Source: Rouxiella silvae
Lineage (GTDB): Bacteria > Pseudomonadota > Gammaproteobacteria > Enterobacterales > Enterobacteriaceae
Length of the DNA: 64,000 bases
Assembly: GCF_002093625.1 (NCBI RefSeq)
Contig: NZ_MRWD01000001.1
Location: 1-64,000, forward strand
Direction of reading: 5' to 3'
In this document: positions 34,797-45,652 of the stretch, one piece after another
How the letters are laid out: every line of letters starts with the position of its first letter
Position numbering within the stretch: position 1 is the first letter of the stretch
Translations under genes and position numbers: made by a program
Notes under the pieces: generated by a model
The model's input: the letters and a program-made list of their open reading frames with translations, nothing else
What the model was told of the DNA's origin: nothing
Database searches by the model: none

Positions 34797-35462
34797 ATGG
34801 ATCGTATCGTTGCCTCTTCTTCTTCACGCGCGGGCTCGCTGCTAAGCACGCATCGAGTGCTGCGTAACACTTATTTAATGCTGGCGCTGACGCTGGCTGT
34901 TTCTGCTGTAACCGCCACGGCAAGCACCGTTCTTAGATTACCGTCACCCGGAATGCTGATAACCCTGGTTGGTTTTTATGGGTTAATGTTCCTGACCTAC
35001 CGCATGGCCGACCGCCCTGCCGGTATCCTTTGCACCTTCGCATTGACCGGATTTATGGGGTACACCCTTGGGCCGTTGCTGAGTTCACTGCTGGCCGCGG
35101 GCGCGGGCGACATCATCATGCTGGCATTGGGCGGTACGGCGCTGGTGTTCTTCTGCTGTTCTGCCTACGTGCTCACCACGCGTAAGGATATGTCGTTCCT
35201 TTCAGGCATGATGATGGCAGGTTTTGTGGTGCTGCTTGTCGCGGTCATTGCCAACCTGTTCCTGCAGATCCCGGCGCTGTCGCTGGCCATTAGCTGCCTG
35301 TTTATCCTGTTCTCCGCAGGCGCCATTTTGTGGGAAACCAGCAACATTATTCACGGCGGCGAAACCAACTATATTCGCGCCACCGTTAGCCTTTACGTTT
35401 CACTGTATAACGTATTCGTCAGCCTGCTGAGCATTTTGGGTCTGTCATCACGCAGTAACTGA
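34797..35462 (+). CDS. yccA: Bax inhibitor-1 family inner-membrane protein YccA
   Basis: 221 residues from the ATG at 34797 ([10 protein letters not shown]), matching E. coli YccA; an ATG 48 bases upstream is rejected. Seven membrane segments; [20 protein letters not shown] is highly conserved. YccA is a substrate and modulator of the membrane protease FtsH. A terminator follows. Confidence 0.95.
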   Translation: MDRIVASSSSRAGSLLSTHRVLRNTYLMLALTLAVSAVTATASTVLRLPSPGMLITLVGFYGLMFLTYRMADRPAGILCTFALTGFMGYTLGPLLSSLLAAGAGDIIMLALGGTALVFFCCSAYVLTTRKDMSFLSGMMMAGFVVLLVAVIANLFLQIPALSLAISCLFILFSAGAILWETSNIIHGGETNYIRATVSLYVSLYNVFVSLLSILGLSSRSN

Positions 35463-35482
35463 TGCAATAAGTTGAATGCCAT

Positions 35483-35512
35483 TTGAGCCCTGCTTTTAGC
35501 GGGGCTTTTTGT
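35483..35512 (+). terminator. Terminator after yccA
   Basis: AGCCCTGCTTTTAGCGGGGC followed by TTTTTGT. Confidence 0.75.
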
Positions 35513-35571
35513 TTGGCAGCAGGCCCTTTTTTGCTAAACTTGCGCCCTGCTTTTAAGATTTTTGAGGTTAT

Positions 35572-35901
35572 ATGTTGGAGTTTAACGGCCAGGTTATTGA
35601 AACCGATGCCAAAGGTTACCTAAAAAACAGTGCGCAGTGGCACGAGGCGCTGGCTCCGATACTGGCTGCGCAAGAGGGTATCACCCTGACTGACGCGCAT
35701 TGGGAAGTGGTAAAATTTGTGCGTGACTTTTATCTGGAATTTAATACCTCTCCGGCGATCCGCATGCTGGTTAAGGCGATGGCAAAAAAATATGGTGAAG
35801 AAAAAGGCAACAGCCGTTATCTCTATCGCCTTTTTCCAGAAGGCCCCGCCAAGCAGGCCACAAAAATAGCTGGACTGCCTAAACCGGTTAAATGTATTTA
35901 A
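35572..35901 (+). CDS. tusE: Sulfur-relay protein TusE (DsrC family)
   Basis: 109 residues. The C-terminal KPVKCI holds the penultimate catalytic Cys108 that takes sulfur from TusBCD and passes it to MnmA for 2-thiouridine in tRNA. The middle has [20 protein letters not shown], typical of DsrC-like proteins. Confidence 0.96.
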   Translation: MLEFNGQVIETDAKGYLKNSAQWHEALAPILAAQEGITLTDAHWEVVKFVRDFYLEFNTSPAIRMLVKAMAKKYGEEKGNSRYLYRLFPEGPAKQATKIAGLPKPVKCI

Positions 35902-35939
35902 ACAGCTTACAAGCCGCCGTTGGCGGTGTTTTAGCTTGC

Positions 35940-36218
35940 TCAGTGACGGATGCTAAAGTCATCGTAGTCCGTCAAGGTTTTTGGCTCGGTCAGCACGCGG
36001 TCAACTCGGGCGTATTTCGGTCCGCCCTGTCTGAGCCAGTCGAGCAGTAGATCGATGTTATGCTGTTCGCCACAGGCGATAATCTCTACGCCGCCGTCGT
36101 CGAGGTTCTTCGCGTAGCCTGTTAATCCCAGTCCGTTGGCCTGTTGCTGAGTGGCAAACCGAAAGCCCACGCCTTGCACTCGGCCATAGACGTAAGCGGC
36201 TATACTGGTTTTTGACAT
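35940..36218 (-). CDS. yccX: Acylphosphatase
   Basis: 92 residues with the acylphosphatase signature GRVQGVGFR (Arg20) and the catalytic Asn38 in [13 protein letters not shown]. It hydrolyses carboxyl-phosphate bonds. It converges on tusE and is divergent from rlmI. Confidence 0.95.
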   Translation of the reverse strand: MSKTSIAAYVYGRVQGVGFRFATQQQANGLGLTGYAKNLDDGGVEIIACGEQHNIDLLLDWLRQGGPKYARVDRVLTEPKTLTDYDDFSIRH

Positions 36219-36315
36219 AATTATCTCCTCATAGCGATTTGATTCATTGCAATCTCATTCTCTTGCTCGGACAATGTCGCTCTTTTTTGTCTCCAGACTG
36301 ACAGAACCTAATTAT

Positions 36316-37509
36316 ATGACTGCACGTTTGTATCTGGCCAAAGGCCGTGAAAAATCACTTCTTCGTCGCCACCCGTGGGTATTTTCCGGAGCTGTATTAC
36401 GCGTCGAAGGTAAGCCGCTTTCCGGCGATACTATTGATATTGTAGACAACCAGGGAAAATGGCTGGCTACCGCGGCCTATTCTCCTGACTCGCAAATCCG
36501 GGCGCGCGTCTGGAGCTTTAAGCAAGACGAAGCTATCGATATCGATTTCTTTATCCACCGTCTACAGCAGGCACAAATCTGGCGCGACTGGCTGGCAAAG
36601 CGCGACGGCTTGGATGGTTATCGTCTGATTGCCGGAGAATCCGACGGTTTGCCGGGTATCACGATTGATCGCTTCCAAAACTTTTTAGTGTTGCAGCTGC
36701 TTTCTGCCGGTGCTGAATACCAGCGTGCGGCTTTACTGAGTGCACTACAACACTGCTATCCGGAATGCGCAATTTACGATCGCTCTGACGTCGCAGTCCG
36801 TAAAAAAGAGGGGCTTGAACTGACTCAGGGGCTAGTTTTAGGTGAAACTCCACCTGACCTGCTGCCGATTCAGGAACACGGCATGAGCCTGCTGGTCGAT
36901 ATCAAAGGCGGCCACAAAACCGGTTTCTATCTCGATCAGCGCGACAGTCGCTTGGCAGCACGCAACTATGCCGCTGGCCGGAAAGTGCTGAATTGCTTCT
37001 CCTACACCGGTGCGTTTGCTGTATCTGCACTGATGGGCGGCTGTGAAAAAGTGACCAACGTAGATACCTCGCAGGACGCGTTGGATATCGCTAAAAAGAA
37101 CGTTGAGCTTAACAAACTCGATCTGTCGAAAGTGGACTTCGTGCGTGATGACGTGTTCCAATTGCTGCGTAAATACCGCACGCAGGGTGAGCAATTCGAC
37201 CTGATTGTTATGGATCCGCCGAAATTCGTTGAAAATAAGAGCCAGTTAGCCAGCGCCTGCCGTGGCTATAAAGATATCAACATGTTGGCCCTCCAACTGA
37301 TGCGTCCTGGCGGTATTCTGCTGAGTTTCTCGTGTTCAGGCCTGCTTTCTACCGACCTGTTCCAGAAAATTTTGGCAGACGCCGCACTGGATGCGGGTCG
37401 CGAGATCCAGTTCGTAGAACAGTTCCGCCAAGCTGCCGACCATCCGGTGACTGGGGCTTATCCTGAAGGCTTGTATTTGAAAGGTTTTGCCTGCCTGGTC
37501 ACTGCTTAA
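36316..37509 (+). CDS. rlmI: 23S rRNA m5C1962 methyltransferase RlmI
   Basis: 397 residues from the ATG at 36316 ([20 protein letters not shown]), the family's standard start; an ATG 69 bases upstream is rejected. An N-terminal PUA domain is followed by a SAM-dependent methyltransferase with [28 protein letters not shown] and the catalytic Cys in LSFSCSG. Confidence 0.96.
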   Translation: MTARLYLAKGREKSLLRRHPWVFSGAVLRVEGKPLSGDTIDIVDNQGKWLATAAYSPDSQIRARVWSFKQDEAIDIDFFIHRLQQAQIWRDWLAKRDGLDGYRLIAGESDGLPGITIDRFQNFLVLQLLSAGAEYQRAALLSALQHCYPECAIYDRSDVAVRKKEGLELTQGLVLGETPPDLLPIQEHGMSLLVDIKGGHKTGFYLDQRDSRLAARNYAAGRKVLNCFSYTGAFAVSALMGGCEKVTNVDTSQDALDIAKKNVELNKLDLSKVDFVRDDVFQLLRKYRTQGEQFDLIVMDPPKFVENKSQLASACRGYKDINMLALQLMRPGGILLSFSCSGLLSTDLFQKILADAALDAGREIQFVEQFRQAADHPVTGAYPEGLYLKGFACLVTA

Positions 37510-37570
37510 CCTTGAAAAGAGCGAGTTTGCCCCCATATCTCTTAAAAGATACTATTTTGAGGAGACTGCT

Positions 37571-37906
37571 ATGATAGCCAGCAAATATGGGACCGCAAGC
37601 AAGTACGGCATTGGCCAACAGGTACGCCATCGGATGTTAGGTTATCTTGGCGTCGTTATCGATGTGGATGCAGAGTATTCACTCGATAAGCCTGAAGCAG
37701 ACCAAATTGAAGCCGATGACCAAATGCGCGCCGCACCTTGGTATCACGTGGTGATGGAAGACGATGAAGGTCAGCCGATACACACCTACTTGGCAGAAAT
37801 TCAAATCGATCATGAAGCGCGCATTGCCCACCCGGAACAAAGCTCGCTGGACGACTTGGCCGAGTCGGTTCGAAGTCAGTTACTGGCCCCGCGCCTTAGA
37901 AATTAA
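37571..37906 (+). CDS. hspQ: Heat-shock protein HspQ
   Basis: 111 residues from the ATG at 37571, preceded by GAGGAGACTGCT; upstream in-frame starts overlap rlmI and are rejected. The conserved part is [20 protein letters not shown] and [20 protein letters not shown]. HspQ binds hemimethylated oriC and is a specificity factor for Lon. The N-terminus has a short duplication ([14 protein letters not shown]) absent in E. coli. Confidence 0.95.
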   Translation: MIASKYGTASKYGIGQQVRHRMLGYLGVVIDVDAEYSLDKPEADQIEADDQMRAAPWYHVVMEDDEGQPIHTYLAEIQIDHEARIAHPEQSSLDDLAESVRSQLLAPRLRN

Positions 37907-37921
37907 GCCTGCGTAATCAGC

Positions 37922-37951
37922 AAAAACCGGTCCTAAGTGACCGGTTTTTTT
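37922..37951 (+). terminator. Terminator after hspQ
   Basis: AAAAACCGGTC-ctaagt-GACCGGTTTTTTT. Confidence 0.9.
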
Positions 37952-37991
37952 ATGCCTTATGCGAGCAAGTTCTCACGCTTAATCATGTGTA

Positions 37992-38405
37992 TTAATGCGA
38001 CAATCCCAGACGCGGGATCTCAATTTTTGGGCAGCGATCCATAACAACGTGCATTCCCGCGTCTTTCGCCAACACGGCAGCATGCTCATTGATAACCCCC
38101 AATTGCAGCCACAGCGTTTTAGCGCCAATAGCAATGGCCTCCTGTGCCACACCGTAAGCAGCCTCTGGATTACGAAACACGTCGACCATATCCACCGGAT
38201 GTTTGATATCAGCCAACGTCGCGACAACGGTTTGCCCTAATAAGGTTTGTCCCGCCAGCTTCGGACTCACCGGAGTGACCTCATACCCTTGGTCGAGTAA
38301 ATATTTCATTACGCCATAGCTCGGACGCAACGGATTATCACTGGCGCCCACTAAGGCTATTGTTTTGATTTTTTTTAGTATTTGAGTGATTTCGCTATCT
38401 TGCAC
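37992..38405 (-). CDS. yccU: CoA-binding protein YccU
   Basis: 137 residues, Rossmann-like CoA-binding domain with [18 protein letters not shown] and a C-terminal VMDRCPKIE. Function unknown. Syntenic with E. coli between hspQ and yccT. Confidence 0.93.
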   Translation of the reverse strand: MQDSEITQILKKIKTIALVGASDNPLRPSYGVMKYLLDQGYEVTPVSPKLAGQTLLGQTVVATLADIKHPVDMVDVFRNPEAAYGVAQEAIAIGAKTLWLQLGVINEHAAVLAKDAGMHVVMDRCPKIEIPRLGLSH

Positions 38406-38597
38406 GGCTTTCTCTCCTTTGCGTAATGGTGACTTAAGTGTAATTCAGTCTGACTTTTTTAGCGGGATTTTCATCACGTATTCCGAGATGAAAGTTGTTT
38501 CTATTATCGGCAATAAAAATACATTTTGTAAAACTTTGACACATTATAAGCAATATTGAATAATGAGGCTGTGAGTCATAGAAGTTTGGAGAGAGTG

Positions 38598-39257
38598 ATG
38601 AATCTTGGTTCAATGGTTGCCGGTATTATTTTGGCAAACCTGATAGCGCCTGCTTATGCGTTAAGCCTTAAGCTATCGCCAGAAGTCGATCTCCTGGTTG
38701 TGGACGGCAGGCAAGTCTCGGGGCCTATTTTAAAGGGTGCCGACAGCTTGGAATTAGATGCCGGGCAGCATCAAATACTTTTTCAAATAACCAAAAATTT
38801 ACCGGCGAGTGTGGAAACATCCAACGTCTATCATTCCCCGCCTATCATCGTGGCCTTCAATGCAAAAAGTTTACACTCGGTGAGCATTAGTCTTCCAGCC
38901 TTGACCAGCGCACAGGAAGGCCGAGATTTCAGTAAGAATATGAATATCGCGCTGATAGATGAAAAAGGGAATAAGGTGGATTATCGTCAGGACCGACTTT
39001 CAGGAATAAACATCAAAAGCGTTCAAAATTTTGAAGCGGCAATGACACAGTATAATCTGTCGGGTCAGACGGCCTCTGTTCCGGCATTTGCTTTGACCGA
39101 AAAAAGCTCGATGACGCTTAATGCCAAAAATGTCGATCCCACCACGCTCTCACAGATGGAAAGATCAACGGGCCAACAGGCTTTTTCGCTGTGGTCGCTG
39201 CTGCAACATAACCCACGTTCATCGAGCGATGCCGGTCATTGGTTTTCTGCACAATAA
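38598..39257 (+). CDS. yccT: Periplasmic DUF2057 protein YccT
   Basis: 219 residues from the ATG at 38598, preceded by TTGGAGAGAGTG. A signal peptide ends near APAYA, before LSLKLSPEVDLLVVDG. YccT in E. coli is a small periplasmic protein that affects curli; the role here is by homology. Confidence 0.9.
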   Translation: MNLGSMVAGIILANLIAPAYALSLKLSPEVDLLVVDGRQVSGPILKGADSLELDAGQHQILFQITKNLPASVETSNVYHSPPIIVAFNAKSLHSVSISLPALTSAQEGRDFSKNMNIALIDEKGNKVDYRQDRLSGINIKSVQNFEAAMTQYNLSGQTASVPAFALTEKSSMTLNAKNVDPTTLSQMERSTGQQAFSLWSLLQHNPRSSSDAGHWFSAQ

Positions 39258-39370
39258 CCTGATTATTTTATTGAATAACGCGCATCTCGCCATAATTCCC
39301 CGCGAAGTACTTCCCTGAAAATCCGAGTTTAAGTAATCTATCAGCCAAACTTCCTCTTAAGGTCAGGCTG

Positions 39371-39829
39371 ATGGAATACACGACTCGTATCATTACAAAA
39401 CAAAAACATATCGCGTTAGTTGCCCACGACCACTGTAAAAGCAGTCTTTTGAGCTGGGTCGATGCCAATAAGGCGCAGCTTGCCGAACATATCCTTTACG
39501 CAACCGGCACCACCGGAAATCTGGTGCAAAAAAATACCGGTTTGCCGGTGAAAAGCATGCTTAGTGGACCCATGGGGGGCGATCAACAGGTGGGCGCATT
39601 AATCTCTGAAGGGAAAATAGACGTACTGATTTTCTTCTGGGATCCCCTGAACGCGGTGCCGCACGACCCAGATGTTAAGGCGCTGCTGCGACTGGCAACG
39701 GTTTGGAATATTCCCGTCGCCAACAACCGCTCAACCGCCGACTTTTTAATTCAGTCGCCGCTGTTTAAAGAAGACGTCGAGATAAGCATTCCTGACTATC
39801 AGCGTTATCTGCAAGATCGCCTGAAATAG
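39371..39829 (+). CDS. mgsA: Methylglyoxal synthase
   Basis: 152 residues, the standard length. Phosphate-binding and catalytic motifs include LVAHDHCK near the N-terminus and [14 protein letters not shown] with the catalytic Asp. It converts dihydroxyacetone phosphate to methylglyoxal and phosphate, a bypass of lower glycolysis. Confidence 0.97.
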   Translation: MEYTTRIITKQKHIALVAHDHCKSSLLSWVDANKAQLAEHILYATGTTGNLVQKNTGLPVKSMLSGPMGGDQQVGALISEGKIDVLIFFWDPLNAVPHDPDVKALLRLATVWNIPVANNRSTADFLIQSPLFKEDVEISIPDYQRYLQDRLK

Positions 39830-39878
39830 ACCCCATCGGTTATGCGTCGCCGATAATACTCGACGACGCATCGTGAGA

Positions 39879-41933
39879 TTACGGCTTACGCTGCGTTGGA
39901 ACGCCTAACGCCTCCAACTGCTCCACGAATACCGACGGACGGTTTTTGTCCTGCATTAGCCAAACCTGATGTTTTGCACGAGTCATCGCCACATACAGCA
40001 GGCGACGCTCTTCCGCATCGGCAAAATCCTCCGGCGCGGGCAGTAAAACCTCTTCCATCACTGACTCGCGCGCCGCTGCTGGGAAACCGTCGTTCCCCTC
40101 ATGCAGGCCCACAATGATCACAAACTCCGCCTGCTGTCCCTTACTGGCGTGAATAGTCATAAATTCGAGGTTCAATTTCGGCCAGCGCGTTGCTGCCTTT
40201 TGAAGCACCTCGGGTCGCAAATGATGATAGCGGGCCAAAATCAGTATTTGGTCATCGTCTTCGGCAAAACCACTTAATTTATCGAGTAACTTCTCAAGCT
40301 GATCGTCAGGTAAAATCACTACACTTTTTTTATTGCCCTTAGTCAGGCTATTAAGCGGCTTTTTCAACTGATGGGGGTTTTGCAAGACAAACCGGTTGGC
40401 TATTTCGCCGATTCTGTCGTTAAAACGATAAGTAGTGTCTAACGCACACTGCGCGCCTTCGCCAAAATTCGCGGCAAAAGCGGTAGTTAATCCAAGCTCG
40501 GCGCCGCTAAATCGGTAAATTGCCTGCCAGTCATCCCCTACGGCAAACAGATTGGTTTGGCTGTTCTGCTTACGCAAAGCAGCAAGTAACATGGCACGCT
40601 GGGGAGAAATATCCTGAAATTCGTCAACCAGAATGTGCTTCCACGGGCTGATAAAGCGTCCCTTGTCTAAAATATTGATGGCCTGGTGAATAAGCCCTGA
40701 GAAATCAACTGCGTCTTCTTCTTTAAGCTTAGCTTTCCACGCTTTCAATAAGGGCGCCATCAGACGCACGCGTTTGGAAAACAGATCGCGCACCTCTTCA
40801 GAGGCTTGTTCAATCATATCGGCCTGACTGCCGCCATGAGTGCGCATCAGCCCAATCCAGCGCTCGAGACGACTGCCCAATCTTTCGGCTAACGCCTTGT
40901 TTTTCCAATAGTCACCTTCCGGTACGTCCCATTCAAGCTCATCGTTAAGCCACTGACGCCAGCCGCTCGCCTGCGCCTTTTTCTCACTGCACTGCTGTTG
41001 CCAGGTTTTGACTAATAGAGCGCGGCGCGTCTTACTGTCTGTCTCAAGCTTGCTGATTTTTGGTACTTTCTTGCTGCCTTCCTGAATTATCTGCAGGGCC
41101 AATGCGTGGAAGGTCTTGGCTTTTATACCGTCAGCGTGCAGTCGCTCTTTGATTCGGGTGTTCATTTCGTCGGCAGCTTGACGCCCAAAAGCCAGCAGCA
41201 GGATTTGTTCAGGTAACGCTTCCTGGCGAAGCAACAGCCAACCGGCGCGTGCCACCAGCACCGACGTTTTTCCGCTGCCGGCTCCCGCCAGCACCAGAAC
41301 AGAATCTTCACCGTTAACTACCGCGCGACACTGGCTGTTATTGAGCGGCGTCGCCTCTACGCTGTCAAAGAAGTCACGATGCTGGTCGATAACCTGTTCC
41401 GTCCAGTCAAGGTTGCGTCGATCAACGCTCTGCGCGCCCTGTTTCAGCCAACGCAGGCAGATTTCATAATTATCACGACAGTTTTCAAACTCGCCAAGTC
41501 GCTCAACCGGCACCGGGATTGCCTCAAAAGCCCTGTTTATCTGCTTCTGCACATCAGCTAAACGAGAGCGTTTAAACCAGGCATCCTGCTGCTCGATGCG
41601 GGTGAGGCTCTCAATCTGCTGCTGCAAAACGCCAGCGCTGACTTCACTCATTTCTAAGCTCCAGGCCTGCCACTCCTTCATTAAATAGTGGTAGAACTGC
41701 TGTGTTTCCTGCCATTCGGTACCGTGCAGGCGCACAACTTTTTGCTCCGGCAGCTCAAACTCAAGCTCACCCCAAACGATGCCTCGCTTGCAGCGAATGT
41801 GAATAAGTTGATTAAAAGGAATAAGATAGTGGTGTTTATCACCGCTGACTTCGACCCCCGCGTTCAGAAGCCGCACCCGGTTATAAGGGTGCTGTGCCAG
41901 ATGCTTGCCAAATGATGTCGATTTCAGTTCCAT
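39879..41933 (-). CDS. helD: DNA helicase IV
   Basis: 684 residues, as in E. coli. UvrD-type superfamily 1 helicase with Walker A GAGSGKTS, DEFQD (motif II) and MTRAK near the end, after a distinctive N-terminal domain (residues 1-180). It unwinds DNA 3' to 5'. Confidence 0.96.
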   Translation of the reverse strand: MELKSTSFGKHLAQHPYNRVRLLNAGVEVSGDKHHYLIPFNQLIHIRCKRGIVWGELEFELPEQKVVRLHGTEWQETQQFYHYLMKEWQAWSLEMSEVSAGVLQQQIESLTRIEQQDAWFKRSRLADVQKQINRAFEAIPVPVERLGEFENCRDNYEICLRWLKQGAQSVDRRNLDWTEQVIDQHRDFFDSVEATPLNNSQCRAVVNGEDSVLVLAGAGSGKTSVLVARAGWLLLRQEALPEQILLLAFGRQAADEMNTRIKERLHADGIKAKTFHALALQIIQEGSKKVPKISKLETDSKTRRALLVKTWQQQCSEKKAQASGWRQWLNDELEWDVPEGDYWKNKALAERLGSRLERWIGLMRTHGGSQADMIEQASEEVRDLFSKRVRLMAPLLKAWKAKLKEEDAVDFSGLIHQAINILDKGRFISPWKHILVDEFQDISPQRAMLLAALRKQNSQTNLFAVGDDWQAIYRFSGAELGLTTAFAANFGEGAQCALDTTYRFNDRIGEIANRFVLQNPHQLKKPLNSLTKGNKKSVVILPDDQLEKLLDKLSGFAEDDDQILILARYHHLRPEVLQKAATRWPKLNLEFMTIHASKGQQAEFVIIVGLHEGNDGFPAAARESVMEEVLLPAPEDFADAEERRLLYVAMTRAKHQVWLMQDKNRPSVFVEQLEALGVPTQRKP

Positions 41934-42096
41934 GTTAATGCGCCATGATTTTTTAATTTTATGAGCGATACCCGAAAGTAGTTTACCTGTGATTGGCAGT
42001 GGCGCTCCAGTCCCAAAAACGGAGTAGAATACATATGAGTAGAATTAAACGTAACGCAATGGCGTTGGAAAGCTTAAATTAAAGACGGGACTTTTT

Positions 42097-42558
42097 ATGC
42101 GTACTGTATTGAACATTCTTAATTTCGTGTTGGGTGGTTTCTTCACTACCCTAGCTTGGCTGTTTGCCACACTGGTCAGCATTGTGCTGATTTTTACCCT
42201 TCCTCTGACCCGTTCGTGCTGGGAAATCACTCGCCTTTCCTTTTTACCCTTTGGGAATGAAGCGATACACGTAGATGAATTATATCCTGAAAAAAAGAAT
42301 GCGTTGCTCTCGAGCGGCGGCACCTTGCTGAATATTTTCTGGCTGATTTTCTTTGGCTGGTGGCTGTGTCTTTCACACATTACCATCGGCATTGCACAAT
42401 GTATCAGCATCATTGGTATTCCTGTGGGCATCGCCAATTTTAAAATAGCCGCCATTGCACTGTGGCCGGTAGGAAGACGTGTCGTTTCCGTTGAGCTTGC
42501 CAAACAGGCCAGAGAAGCAGGCGCTGCGCGTTTAAGAAATAACGGACGTTTCCGCTGA
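42097..42558 (+). CDS. yccF: Inner-membrane protein YccF
   Basis: 153 residues with two YccF (DUF307) membrane repeats, for example LFATLVSIVLIFTLPLTRSC and IGIPVGIANFKIAAIALWP. The gene lies just upstream of yccS and is probably in the same operon. Function unknown. Confidence 0.93.
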   Translation: MRTVLNILNFVLGGFFTTLAWLFATLVSIVLIFTLPLTRSCWEITRLSFLPFGNEAIHVDELYPEKKNALLSSGGTLLNIFWLIFFGWWLCLSHITIGIAQCISIIGIPVGIANFKIAAIALWPVGRRVVSVELAKQAREAGAARLRNNGRFR

Positions 42559-42590
42559 ACCTATAATTTACTTTCTTGCTGGAGTTTTCC

Positions 42591-44741
42591 GTGCTTTCTA
42601 TTGCAGCCGGTTTGAGACGCTATGCGTACAGCAGTAATTTGCTGTACAGCATTCGAATATTTATCGCCCTCGCGGGAACCGTTGCCGCACCCTGGCTGCT
42701 CTCCCAACCTAAACTGACCATCCCGCTTACCTTGGGGGTGGTCGCTGCGGGCTTGAGCGATTTGGACGACAGACTTGCCGGTCGCTTACGTAACCTGGTC
42801 ATTACGCTGGTTTCATTTTTTGTTGCGTCGGTTTCAGTGGTACTGCTTTTCCCTTATCCCTGGCTTTTCGCCGTTGGGCTGACGCTCTCAACCTGTGGAT
42901 TTATTTTGCTCGGTGCGTTAGGTCAGCGCTACGCCACCATTGCCTTTGGCGCACTGCTGATAGCCATCTATACCATGCTGGGCATTAATAATGTTTATCC
43001 GGTGTGGTATGAACAGTCTGTGCTGCTGCTGGTAGGCACCGTTTGGTATTACTTCCTGACGCTCATTGGCCACGTAGTTTTACCTATTCGCCCGCTGCAG
43101 GATCATATCTCCCGCTGTTATCAGCGTTTGGCCGTGTATTTAGATGCAAAATCCACCATGTTTGACCCCGATCAGGAAGGCAGCAACAGCCAGCAACTGG
43201 TCGCACTGGCCATGGCTAACGGCCAGTTGGTCAGCACGCTGAACGAAACCAAGACAGCTCTGCAAAGCAGGTTGAAAGGCGACCGAGGTCAAAAAGGAAC
43301 GCGCCGCACACTACAGTATTACTTCGTAGCGCAGGACATTCACGAACGCGCCAGTTCGATACACGTGCAGTATGAAAAACTCAGTGCCGTGTTTCATCAC
43401 ACCGATATTTTATTCCGCCTGCAAAGGCTGATGAGTATGCAGTCCAGTGCCTGCCACCAGCTTTCTCAATGCATACTGTATAGGCAAAAATACCAACATA
43501 ACCCCTTGTTCGAACGTGCCTTTGTCCGTCTCGGCGAGGCGCTTGATCGCCAGTCCAGCCTCGACCCGAGCAGTGGATTAATAAAGGCTCTCAGGCATTT
43601 AATCAAAAACCTGCGGGCTATTGACGGGCAGCTTTCTAATATCGAGTCAGAACAGGCATTTTCGGACAGTGAACCGGCAAGTCAGAAAACCTTTGCCGAT
43701 GATAAAATTAGCGGCTTTCAAGATATGTGGCTGCGAATTTCAAGGCATCTTACGCCAAAATCGGCACTGTTTCGCCATGCGGTTCGCATGTCGATTGTGC
43801 TGTTAATTGGCTACATGTTCATTCAATTTAGTGGCCTCAGCCACGGTTACTGGATTTTGCTGACCAGCCTGTTTGTCTGCCAACCTAACTATAGCGCCAC
43901 GCGGCGACGACTGGCCTTACGCGTAGTGGGTACACTCGCCGGCGTTGCGCTGGGTATCCCCATTCTCTTTTTCATCCCCTCGCTTGAAGGGCAGATGATC
44001 CTGATTGTTATCTGTGGAATGCTTTTTTTCAGCTTCCGCAGCGTGCAGTACGCGCAGGCCACTATGTTCATCACCCTACTGGCGCTGCTGCTGTTTAATT
44101 TGATGGGACAAGGCTTTGAGGTGGCTATTCCACGCATTATCGATACTCTGCTGGGCTGCTTTATTGCCTGGTTTGCAGTAAGTTTTATCTGGCCCGACTG
44201 GCGTTTTCGTCAGTTGCCAACGGTGGTCAGTAAAACCTTCAACGCAAACTGCCGTTATCTCGATGCCATTTTGGTTCAATACCATCAAGGAAAGGACAAC
44301 GGTCTTGAATACCGGTTGGCCAGAAGAGACGCGCATAACTGTGACGCAGAACTGGCGTCAGTGGTATCAAATATGACGTCGGAAAAAGACAACGACAGTG
44401 AAACGTTAGATGCGGCGTTTCGTCTGCTGTGCCTTAACCACACGATGCTTAGCTATATTTCGGCGCTGGGTGCCCATCGTGAAAAACTGCAAGACAGTGA
44501 AACGTTAAGCCTGCTTGACGACGCTACCTGCTATGTTGACGCCGCGCTGCACCATGAGCGAGATGATGCGGGACATGTACAGCAACTTCTCAAACAATTG
44601 TCAGATAAAATGTCAGCTAAAACCACTGCCTCTGACAGTAAAGAGCAGTTGGTGCTCCAGCAAATCAGACTATTAATGGAGCATCTGCCTGAGCTGACGA
44701 ATCTGAACACTAAAATTGCCTCGGTAGAAAAACCGGCATAG
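42591..44741 (+). CDS. yccS: FUSC-like inner-membrane protein YccS
   Basis: 716 residues from the GTG at 42591, preceded by GGAG at the right distance; a TTG 15 bases upstream would place GGAG inside the gene. Two membrane bundles (about 20-165 and 395-530) flank soluble parts. It is of the same superfamily as the two genes at the left end but a different subfamily (YccS/YhfK type). Transport substrate unknown. Confidence 0.94.
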   Translation: MLSIAAGLRRYAYSSNLLYSIRIFIALAGTVAAPWLLSQPKLTIPLTLGVVAAGLSDLDDRLAGRLRNLVITLVSFFVASVSVVLLFPYPWLFAVGLTLSTCGFILLGALGQRYATIAFGALLIAIYTMLGINNVYPVWYEQSVLLLVGTVWYYFLTLIGHVVLPIRPLQDHISRCYQRLAVYLDAKSTMFDPDQEGSNSQQLVALAMANGQLVSTLNETKTALQSRLKGDRGQKGTRRTLQYYFVAQDIHERASSIHVQYEKLSAVFHHTDILFRLQRLMSMQSSACHQLSQCILYRQKYQHNPLFERAFVRLGEALDRQSSLDPSSGLIKALRHLIKNLRAIDGQLSNIESEQAFSDSEPASQKTFADDKISGFQDMWLRISRHLTPKSALFRHAVRMSIVLLIGYMFIQFSGLSHGYWILLTSLFVCQPNYSATRRRLALRVVGTLAGVALGIPILFFIPSLEGQMILIVICGMLFFSFRSVQYAQATMFITLLALLLFNLMGQGFEVAIPRIIDTLLGCFIAWFAVSFIWPDWRFRQLPTVVSKTFNANCRYLDAILVQYHQGKDNGLEYRLARRDAHNCDAELASVVSNMTSEKDNDSETLDAAFRLLCLNHTMLSYISALGAHREKLQDSETLSLLDDATCYVDAALHHERDDAGHVQQLLKQLSDKMSAKTTASDSKEQLVLQQIRLLMEHLPELTNLNTKIASVEKPA

Positions 44742-44776
44742 TCCTTTTTTTGTAAATCTACACCTCAGTAAACATA

Positions 44777-44802
44777 GCCGGCACGAAAATAATCGTGTCG
44801 GC
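44777..44802. terminator. Hairpin between yccS and sxy
   Basis: GCCGGCACGA-aaataa-TCGTGTCGGC, a 10-bp stem between convergent genes, without a clear T-run. Confidence 0.45.
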
Positions 44803-44813
44803 CCCTCTCATTG

Positions 44814-45434
44814 CTAAATAACCCTTCCCTCCTGCTCAAAAATGCTAAACCAATGGGCGAGTTTATGACGCGATTGATCAGGCAATACCGACTTGTGGTA
44901 TCCCAAAATTGCCCCCTCCAGCGCAAACAGCATGTTCAATCCGGTCCCCTTTTTGGCCGAACTGAGTTTTACATACGTCCTGATTGCTCCCTGTACACGC
45001 AGTTCTGCTGAATTTTTCACGCCGACTTGCCAGAGCAGTCGCTCCATCGATAAGTTGATGTTGGGCAAATCCTTTAACCTTTTAGGATTGCTACTGTGGG
45101 CTTTTTTCTCACTCTGCATGCCACGGATTGATTCGTCCGCCAGTGCAATAAGCCGTTCGGGTTGAAGCCAAAGTGCTTCGTTAACCTGAAAATATCGCAG
45201 CAATATTTCCACGCCACGCTTGCGATAGATAAATTGCGGCATCTCAAGCTGTTTCATCATGCCTTCGTTCTCCAACGTAGCACGCAGAAAAAGTTCACCT
45301 TCCGAAACCAGGGCAAACATCGCATTGCCTGACGAGAGACTGAAGCCGCCAAACTGCGTACGGGAGTGGATAAAACCCAGCGGCATAAAAAGCGCTATGG
45401 CTTGAACTATCCTTTTTTTAGTTTCATTTAACAT
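44814..45434 (-). CDS. sxy: Competence/CRP-S regulator Sxy (TfoX)
   Basis: 206 residues: TfoX N-terminal domain (GFIHSRTQFGGFSLSSGNAM) and C-terminal domain (LSMERLLWQVGVKNSAELR). Sxy acts with CRP at CRP-S promoters of DNA-uptake genes. Convergent with yccS as in E. coli. Confidence 0.95.
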   Translation of the reverse strand: MLNETKKRIVQAIALFMPLGFIHSRTQFGGFSLSSGNAMFALVSEGELFLRATLENEGMMKQLEMPQFIYRKRGVEILLRYFQVNEALWLQPERLIALADESIRGMQSEKKAHSSNPKRLKDLPNINLSMERLLWQVGVKNSAELRVQGAIRTYVKLSSAKKGTGLNMLFALEGAILGYHKSVLPDQSRHKLAHWFSIFEQEGRVI

Positions 45435-45614
45435 ACTGATTTCCTTATCTCTTAGGCCAGATTAAGTAATTCACACATTTACGTGAACCGCTTAGGGCAA
45501 AATACGCAAAGCCGGACATGCCGCCAAATCTAAACGCTCTTTATTGGCGATTAACTTTGAGAATTGCGAGACATCTTGGAAAATTTAGGTTGATCTCTCA
45601 CCACAGTAGCAGTA

Positions 45615-45630
45615 CTGTACATCCATACAG
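45615..45630 (+). promoter_or_regulatory. LexA box of sulA
   Basis: CTGTACATCCATACAG fits the SOS consensus CTG-N10-CAG, with flanking TA on both sides, 22 bp upstream of the sulA start. Confidence 0.9.
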
Positions 45631-45652
45631 TAACTCACTGGTGGAACACACT

